Shown piece after piece: positions 7,991 to 13,729 of a stretch of 13,729 nucleotides of DNA (the first letter of the stretch is position 1; each line of letters starts with the position of its first letter). The position numbers and the translations under genes were made by a program. Origin of the DNA: Theodoxus fluviatilis (Eukaryota > Mollusca > Gastropoda > Cycloneritida > Neritidae); contig JAWQFJ010028301.1 in assembly GCA_034096865.1 (NCBI GenBank), forward strand, positions 12,501 through 26,229. Reading direction: 5' to 3'. The notes below the pieces were generated by a model. The model made no database searches, had not been told where the DNA came from, and saw only the letters and a list, made by a program, of their open reading frames with translations.

Positions 7991-8790
7991 GATTCACATG
8001 CTTGACCTTGACCTTTACATGACCTTGACCTTCAGGTGACCTTCAAGGTCAACCAACTAAATCTAGCAATGACATCATACACAAAGAAATGCTTTACACA
8101 TTTTCCCCACAAAATACATGTGACCTTGACCCAAGGTCAAGGTCATCCAAGGTCATGCAACACAAAGCTGTTAATTCAAGACATAGGAAGCACAATGGTG
8201 ATTATTGGCACTTTCTACCATGAGATAATGGTTCACTACATCATTTTGGTCACATTTCATAAGGGTCAAAGTGACCTTGACCTTGATGATATGTGACCAA
8301 ATGTGTCTCATGATAAAAGTATAACATGTTCTCCACATAATTATTCAGTTTGAAACAGTTATCTTCCCTAGTTCAGGGTCAAGGTCACTTCAAAATATGT
8401 ATACAATCCAACTTTAAAGACTTCCTGTGACCTTGACCTTGAAGCAAGGTCAATCAAACTGGTATGAAAAGATAGGGATTACTTTGTCCTATATACCATA
8501 CATAGGTCAGGTATTCCATCTCAAAAACTTCAGAGAAAATTGGGAAAATGTGAAAAATGGCTGTTTTTTAGACAACATTTACGGCCCCTGCGACCTTGAC
8601 CTTGAAGCAAGGTCAAGTCACCATGTATGTTTTTGTACGCCTTGTCATTCTACACCATCATGCCAAATTGGGTGTTGATAGACTTAATAGTCTCCGAGAA
8701 AAATCCAACGTTAAAGTTTTTTTTACAGACGCCCGGACGGACGAAAAGGGTGAGTCCATAGACTCACTCTTGCTTCGCATGTGAGTCAAA
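7991..8790 (+). mobile_element. TGACCT-rich dispersed repeat, copy 2, inserted in the LINE
   Basis: This is the fuller copy: 8150-8790 matches 1-663, and 7991-8149 shows the part missing from copy 1. It begins GATTCACATGC and ends GCATGTGAGTC, an 11-bp terminal inverted repeat with one mismatch. The LINE reading stops just before it and resumes just after it. Outer boundaries are uncertain by about 20 bp (the GGGCAAAGCCC at 7977-7987 may belong to it). I could not fix a target duplication. No transposase or long frame is present, so it is non-autonomous. Confidence 0.75.
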
Positions 8791-8793
8791 AAA

Positions 8794-9131
8794 AGTAATT
8801 AGAGATATTTACATACGTTTCATGATGGGAATTACGGATTTATTCAGTCACAAATACAGATACATGACAGGTTATGGCATAATTTGTGTCCGCTCTGCAG
8901 AGAAAGAGAAGAAACCGAGGCTCATTTTCTACCCTACTGCCTTACATTACACGATTTAAGGAACGTTTCTTATTTGTTTCTTTAGATTGAACTTCGATGA
9001 ACCGGTAAAACGCCTAATGTCTAGTAAACACATGATGCTATAAGAGCAAGTCGTATGTTTTTGTTTAAGGCATTTAAACGTAGACAGGATGCGCTTGAGT
9101 GTGCGGAGCGCGACAGCTTTTATATTTGTTA
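8794..9131 (+). pseudogene. LINE ORF remnant, segment 3 (zinc-knuckle-like end)
   Basis: Reading resumes as VIRDIYIRFMMGITDL and HKYRYM, shifts frame near 8870, then gives HNLCPLCREREETEAHFLPY followed by C and LTLHDLRN, with a stop near 8975. FDEPVKRLMSSKH and MFLFKAFKRRQDAL follow in further frames to a stop at about 9129-9131. C-x2-C...H-x4-C is the usual cysteine/histidine motif at the end of such LINE proteins. Confidence 0.8.
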
Positions 9132-9290
9132 AGTAATTTTCTCTTGAATGTATTGGTAAGTATTGGCACTGTCCACTTGAAATGTATTGACACTATATAA
9201 TATTTCAAATGTAGTGACATGTACTTACAGGGTATACTTGAAAGGGGCCGGTGGCCTTTTCAATAAATCCGTTCGTTCGTTCGTTCGTTC
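9132..9290 (+). other. LINE 3' untranslated tail
   Basis: AT-rich tail with AAAGGGGCCGGTGGCCTTTT (9241-9260, imperfect inverted repeat), AATAAA at 9262-9267 and (GTTC)n at 9271-9290. Short tandem tails after a hairpin are known in several LINE clades and may be the reverse-transcription start signal. Confidence 0.65.
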
Positions 9291-9313
9291 TCTCTCTTTC
9301 TCCCTCTCTCTCG
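9290..9313. repeat. Short CT tract beyond the LINE tail
   Basis: TCTCTCTTTCTCCCTCTCTCTCG. Together with 7015-7359 it places the LINE between CT-rich flanks. Confidence 0.8.
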
Positions 9314-9319
9314 CGCCAC

Positions 9320-9640
<321 letters not shown>

Positions 9641-9770
9641 GCGCAGGCAGGCAAGCCCCGAGAGCTATTCTTTTCTCCTCTCTGTATTGTTAACATCTCA
9701 TTTAGCGACCCATGTTGGAAAGGAAACAAATACGAGATAAAATGTTTGTTGTTGTTGGCAGGATGGTTAC

Positions 9771-9873
9771 CCTCATCGTTGATGATTGTAATGATGGTTT
9801 TTCCCAACCTCCCTATCAACGCTCCGCCAGACGGGGAATACAATTCCACGGAGAAGTGGGGCTCTTTGTTGTG
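9771..9873 (-). CDS. SLC8A: Sodium/calcium exchanger (SLC8/NCX) exon: end of Calx-beta domain
   Basis: Calx-beta domains form the cytosolic calcium sensor of NCX. The 103-bp exon encodes 34 codons plus one base: HNKEPHFSVELYSPSGGALI then GRLGKTIITIINDE. This is the closing part of a Calx-beta domain, with its F-x-V-x-L, P-x-GGA-x-x-G and T-I-x-N-D-E/D strands; the final acidic residues belong to the calcium-binding edge in this family. The acceptor is CTTTTCCTTCCTCAG (ending 9874) and the donor GAGG|GTAACC. The leftover G joins CA of exon 6538-6716 to give Ala, so the two exons splice in frame. The exon with the earlier part of the domain is not visible up to 11210. Confidence 0.85.
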
Positions 9874-11210
9874 CTGAGGAAGGAAAAGCACACACGTTAC
9901 TTTGATCTGGGATCAGACGATGAAGAACAGACATGGCTAAAATTTTCGACCGACACAACATTTTTTGTATGAAAGCATAGTAGCCATGCCGAATTCATTG
10001 ACGGTGCCACGAAAGATGTGCCCGAACTATGTCAAACCATTGGGTGGATTGTATGGTTACGACAAATTTGATTATTAGATAAATATGCTCACAAATGGCC
10101 GGTGAGCCCAAAGTTGTATAATTTGCACACTCATGAAATCTCACATTATTAGCCATCACATCTATGACAACAATTTCAATCAATGTACATTTCCATTATA
10201 AAAAAAATTATGATACCTGCACGTTGCCTTCATGAGCCTGAAATCATTATGATGCTTGTGCAAAGTTAGAAGTGTGGTTGTACATAACATCTCAACTAAA
10301 TCAAAATTCGGCATGCCAATCAAATGAGCTCTCACTGGGCTACATGTCTGCATCTACGTCACTTCCGCCAAGCATCCCAAAGCGGCTACAAGATGGGGCG
10401 CATTTCTTAGCCCACCAAGTTGACAAATAATAGGCTGGTGTCAACATGTGTCAAACGTTTGACTGCCTTTACATCTGCTTTCATAATTTGACATATTTAC
10501 ATAGGCCTATTCCTCGCAAGATCTTGCAAGATTCCTAGCGTAAGCAATGCGCCCCAGATGCTCCATGCAGCTACATCCGGGTATTGCGAGCACTCCAATA
10601 AGGCCCTCTAAGACTTTTGATAACAAGACGGAACACTTGCGTCATATAAACAATTAATACTCAGAATGGCGTCCCTTTGTTCAAGTGGGCTCCAGATATG
10701 TACCTACACAGTGATATATTTTTCGAGAACTACAAAATGTTCTTTTTTCGGCAACCATCACCCACACAAGTGCTTTTAACGAGAACAATTTTAAGAGGGA
10801 TACAAATTCCCTCCTTTGATTTCCCACGGACGATGCCACGTTAGTTAAATTACAGCTGTATACTGGTTTCAATTTAATTCATCCGTATATTACCATCGTT
10901 GATTATATGTGCCATGTCAGTTTTCATCCTCAATGTATAGTCATCGTAACGAAGAATGAAACTAGTCATACTCGATTTACTGTCCTAATGCATTGTTCAC
11001 TTATGTGAAGAAAACAAGGGAGATTATATTTCAATACATTGACAGCAAAAGAGCAGACCGCAGAGACACTATTCGTACACCACAGTGTGACAGAAATCAA
11101 CCAGGGTGGGGAAAGTGTATTTAATGACCCTTCCTCCGCAGCATGAGTCACGAGTCGTGCTTTGTAACTTTCAGATACGCATATCTCAGAAAGAAAATAA
11201 ACAAACACAA
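9874..11210. other. Mostly unique sequence, probably exchanger intron; no exon seen
   Basis: Scanned on the minus strand for Calx-beta exons with IIDD-type motifs and acceptor/donor pairs; none is convincing (the IIND at about 10900 has no domain context). A small inverted repeat lies at 10394-10409/10541-10556. Minus-strand frames at 10183-9995, 10872-10681 and 11208-10966 show no recognised domain. Confidence 0.45.
10394..10556. repeat. 163-bp segment bounded by a 16-bp inverted repeat
   Basis: TGGGGCGCATTTCTTA (10394-10409) and TAAGCAATGCGCCCCA (10541-10556) are complementary at 15 of 16 positions. Within it GCAAGATCTTGC (10516-10527) is a perfect 12-bp palindrome. It could be a very small MITE or chance. 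Confidence 0.4.
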
Positions 11211-11229
11211 CCCCCCCCCCCNNNNNNNN
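11211..11229. other. Poly-C run and assembly gap
   Basis: Eleven C residues (11211-11221) and eight N (11222-11229) stand exactly where unique sequence meets the satellite. The true junction sequence and length are unknown. Confidence 0.95.
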
Positions 11230-13729
11230 ATTAGAGATAGATGTTTGTCATGTATTTGTATCAATGGAATAGCTGAACCGCCAACCCACATTAGAGATAG
11301 ATGTTTGTCATGTATTTGTATCAATGGAATAGCTGAACCGCCAACCCACATTAGAGATAGATGTTTGTCATGTATTTGTATCAATGGAATAGCTGAACCG
11401 CCAACCCACATTAGAGATAGATGTTTGTCATGTATTTGTATCAATGGAATAGCTGAACCGCCAACCCACATTAGAGATAGATGTTTGTCATGTATTTGTA
11501 TCAATGGAATAGCTGAACCGCCAACCCACCTTAGAGATAGATGTTTGTCATGTATTTGTATCAATGGAATAGCTGAACCGCCAACCCACATTAGAGATAG
11601 ATGTTTGTCATGTATTTGTATCAATGGAATAGCTGAACCGCCAACCCACATTAGAGATAGATGTTTGTCATGTATTTGTATCAATGGAATAGCTGAACCG
11701 CCAACCCACATTAGACATAGATGTTTGTCATGTATTTGTATCAATGGAATAGCTGAACCGCCAACCCACATTAGAGATAGATGTTTGTCATGTATTTGTA
11801 TCAATGGAATAGCTGAACCGCCAACCCACATTAGAGATAGATGTTTGTCATGTATTTGTATCAATGGAATAGCTGAACCGCCAACCCACATTAGAGATAG
11901 ATGTTTGTCATGTATTTGTATCAATGGAATAGCTGAACCGCCAACCCACAGTAGAGATAGATGTTTGTCATGTATTTGTATCAATGGAATAGCTGAACCG
12001 CCAACCCACATTAGAGATAGATGTTTGTCATGTATTTGTATCAATGGAATAGCTGAACCGCCAACCCACATTAGAGATAGATGTTTGTCATGTATTTGTA
12101 TCAATGGAATAGCTGAACCGCCAACCCACAGTAGAGATAGATGTTTGTCATGTATTTGTATCAATGGAATAGCTGAACCGCCAACCCACATTAGAGATAG
12201 ATGTTTGTCATGTATTTGTATCAATGGAATAGCTGAACCGCCAACCCACATTAGAGATAGATGTTTGTCATGTATTTGTATCAATGGAATAGCTGAACCG
12301 CCAACCCACATTAGAGATAGATGTTTGTCATGTATTTGTATCAATGGAATAGCTGAACCGCCAACCCACATTAGAGATAGATGTTTGTCATGTATTTGTA
12401 TCAATGGAATAGCTGAACCGCCAACCCACATTAGAGATAGATGTTTGTCATGTATTTGTATCAATGGAATAGCTGAACCGCCAACCCACATTAGAGATAG
12501 ATGTTTGTCATGTATTTGTATCAATGGAATAGCTGAACCGCCAACCCACATTAGAGATAGATGTTTGTCATGTATTTGTATCAATGGAATAGCTGAACCG
12601 CCAACCCACATTAGAGATAGATGTTTGTCATGTATTTGTATCAATGGAATAGCTGAACCGCCAACCCACAGTAGAGATAGATGTTTGTCATGTATTTGTA
12701 TCAATGGAATAGCTGAACCGCCAACCCACATTAGAGATAGATGTTTGTCATGTATTTGTATCAATGGAATAGCTGAACCGCCAACCCACAGTAGAGATAG
12801 ATGTTTGTCATGTATTTGTATCAATGGAATAGCTGAACCGCCAACCCACAGTAGAGATAGATGTTTGTCATGTATTTGTATCAATGGAATAGCTGAACCG
12901 CCAACCCACATTAGAGATAGATGTTTGTCATGTATTTGTATCAATGGAATAGCTGAACCGCCAACCCACATTAGAGATAGATGTTTGTCATGTATTTGTA
13001 TCAATGGAATAGCTGAACCGCCAACCCACATTAGAGATAGATGTTTGTCATGTATTTGTATCAATGGAATAGCTGAACCGCCAACCCACATTAGAGATAG
13101 ATGTTTGTCATGTATTTGTATCAATGGAATAGCTGAACCGCCAACCCACATTAGAGATAGATGTTTGTCATGTATTTGTATCAATGGAATAGCTGAACCG
13201 CCAACCCACATTAGAGATAGATGTTTGTCATGTATTTGTATCAATGGAATAGCTGAACCGCCAACCCACATTAGAGATAGATGTTTGTCATGTATTTGTA
13301 TCAATGGAATAGCTGAACCGCCAACCCACATTAGAGATAGATGTTTGTCATGTATTTGTATCAATGGAATAGCTGAACCGCCAACCCACATTAGAGATAG
13401 ATGTTTGTCATGTATTTGTATCAATGGAATAGCTGAACCGCCAACCCACATTAGAGATAGATGTTTGTCATGTATTTGTATCAATGGAATAGCTGAACCG
13501 CCAACCCACATTAGAGATAGATGTTTGTCATGTATTTGTATCAATGGAATAGCTGAACCGCCAACCCACATTAGAGATAGATGTTTGTCATGTATTTGTA
13601 TCAATGGAATAGCTGAACCGCCAACCCACATTAGAGATAGATGTTTGTCATGTATTTGTATCAATGGAATAGCTGAACCGCCAACCCACATTAGAGATAG
13701 ATGTTTGTCATGTATTTGTATCAATGGAA
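11230..13729. repeat. 60-bp satellite array, 41.7 copies, continues beyond window
   Basis: Head-to-tail units beginning ATTAGAGATAGATGTTTGTC and ending GCTGAACCGCCAACCCAC, no length variants over 2,500 bp. Only seven base differences are seen: A to C at 11530 (unit base 1); T to G at 11951, 12131, 12671, 12791 and 12851 (base 2); G to C at 11716 (base 7). Because 60 is a multiple of three, one minus-strand frame (repeat LIQIHDKHLSLMWVGGSAIP) and one plus-strand frame (IRDRCLSCICINGIAEPPTH) stay open throughout. The identity at all codon positions fits recent amplification or gene conversion of satellite DNA better than protein-coding constraint. Confidence 0.97.

Larger units (their letters stand above)
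7359..9290 (+). mobile_element. 5'-truncated, decayed LINE (non-LTR retrotransposon), interrupted
   Basis: The fragment holds the end of the reverse transcriptase ORF and the 3' tail. Conserved landmarks in order are FKLFDAQIQPILLYGAEIW (about 7446-7502), a LGRFPL-type motif (GDTGRFPL, about 7602-7625), YWLKILKM, a zinc-knuckle-like CPLC...EAHFLPYC at about 8887-8945, and FLFKAFKRR at about 9057-9085. The 5' end is lost against a (CT)n tract, as expected of target-primed insertion with truncation. The tail has an imperfect hairpin, AATAAA and a (GTTC)n run. Frameshifts, internal stops and a later insertion (about 7991-8790) make it inactive. It is not a gene of the host. Clade assignment (CR1/jockey/RTE-like) is not possible from this part. 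Confidence 0.88.

Noticed and set aside
10880..10930. Upstream Calx-beta exon suggested by an IIND on the minus strand
   Set aside because: Surrounding residues do not match the domain, and no acceptor gives a sensible exon.
11148..13724. 858-residue minus-strand reading frame across the satellite
   Set aside because: It is the translation of a 60-bp satellite (divisible by three), runs through N bases and poly-C, has no supported start or splice sites, and all codon positions are equally invariant.
11230..13729. CRISPR array
   Set aside because: Units are contiguous and identical with no variable spacers, and the sequence context is eukaryotic.

Overview
This is eukaryotic DNA, very probably from a marine mollusc and most likely a gastropod. 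The signs are a protein-coding gene split by GT-AG introns, a high load of microsatellites (CT, CTGT, CA, GAAC/GAAT, GGCTA), a TGACCT/AGGTCA-rich dispersed repeat of a kind common in molluscan genomes, a decayed LINE, a tRNA-like SINE head, and a long, nearly perfect 60-bp satellite. There is no sign of bacterial gene organisation. The species assignment is inference.

The only host gene I can support with confidence is on the minus strand. Two exons, 9873-9771 and 6716-6538, encode the end of a Calx-beta domain and the linker up to the next membrane segment of a sodium/calcium exchanger (SLC8/NCX family). Both have good acceptors and GT donors, and their split codons fit together (phase 1: one base in the first exon, two in the second). 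The 3,054-bp intron between them (6717-9770) holds a (CT)n tract, a decayed plus-strand LINE 3' fragment (about 7359-9290), an approximately 0.8-kb TGACCT-rich element inserted into that LINE (about 7991-8790), and a (CA)n tract. I do not find the next exons in either direction.

Left part, 1-6450. It opens inside a second copy of the TGACCT-rich element (1-663), followed by a GAAC/GAAT array. From 1343 to 3909 a 28-bp inverted repeat (27/28 match) brackets a complex block. Inside is a 60/61-bp minisatellite interrupted by a 725-bp fold-back DNA element (1809-2533) flanked by an 8-bp duplication. Removing the element and one duplicate restores a normal minisatellite unit. An 88-bp tandem duplication with poly-C expansions follows (2837-3005), then a CpG-rich stretch with a strong hairpin and a short ATG-initiated reading frame (3608-3815). 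Between 4500 and 6450 are (TG)n, a tRNA-like SINE candidate, a long CTGT/CT compound microsatellite and two GGCTA pentamer tracts.

Right part, 9874-13729. About 1.3 kb of mostly unique sequence without a recognisable gene ends in poly-C and an 8-base N gap. The rest, 11230-13729, is a 60-bp satellite: 41.7 head-to-tail copies with only seven single-base differences, all in bases 1, 2 or 7 of the unit. Because 60 is divisible by three it leaves open frames on both strands, which I regard as a consequence of unit length and not as a gene.

I see no new multi-gene system. The most notable items are the fold-back element with its target duplication and triplicated subterminal motifs, the nested insertions in the exchanger intron, and the variant pattern of the satellite.
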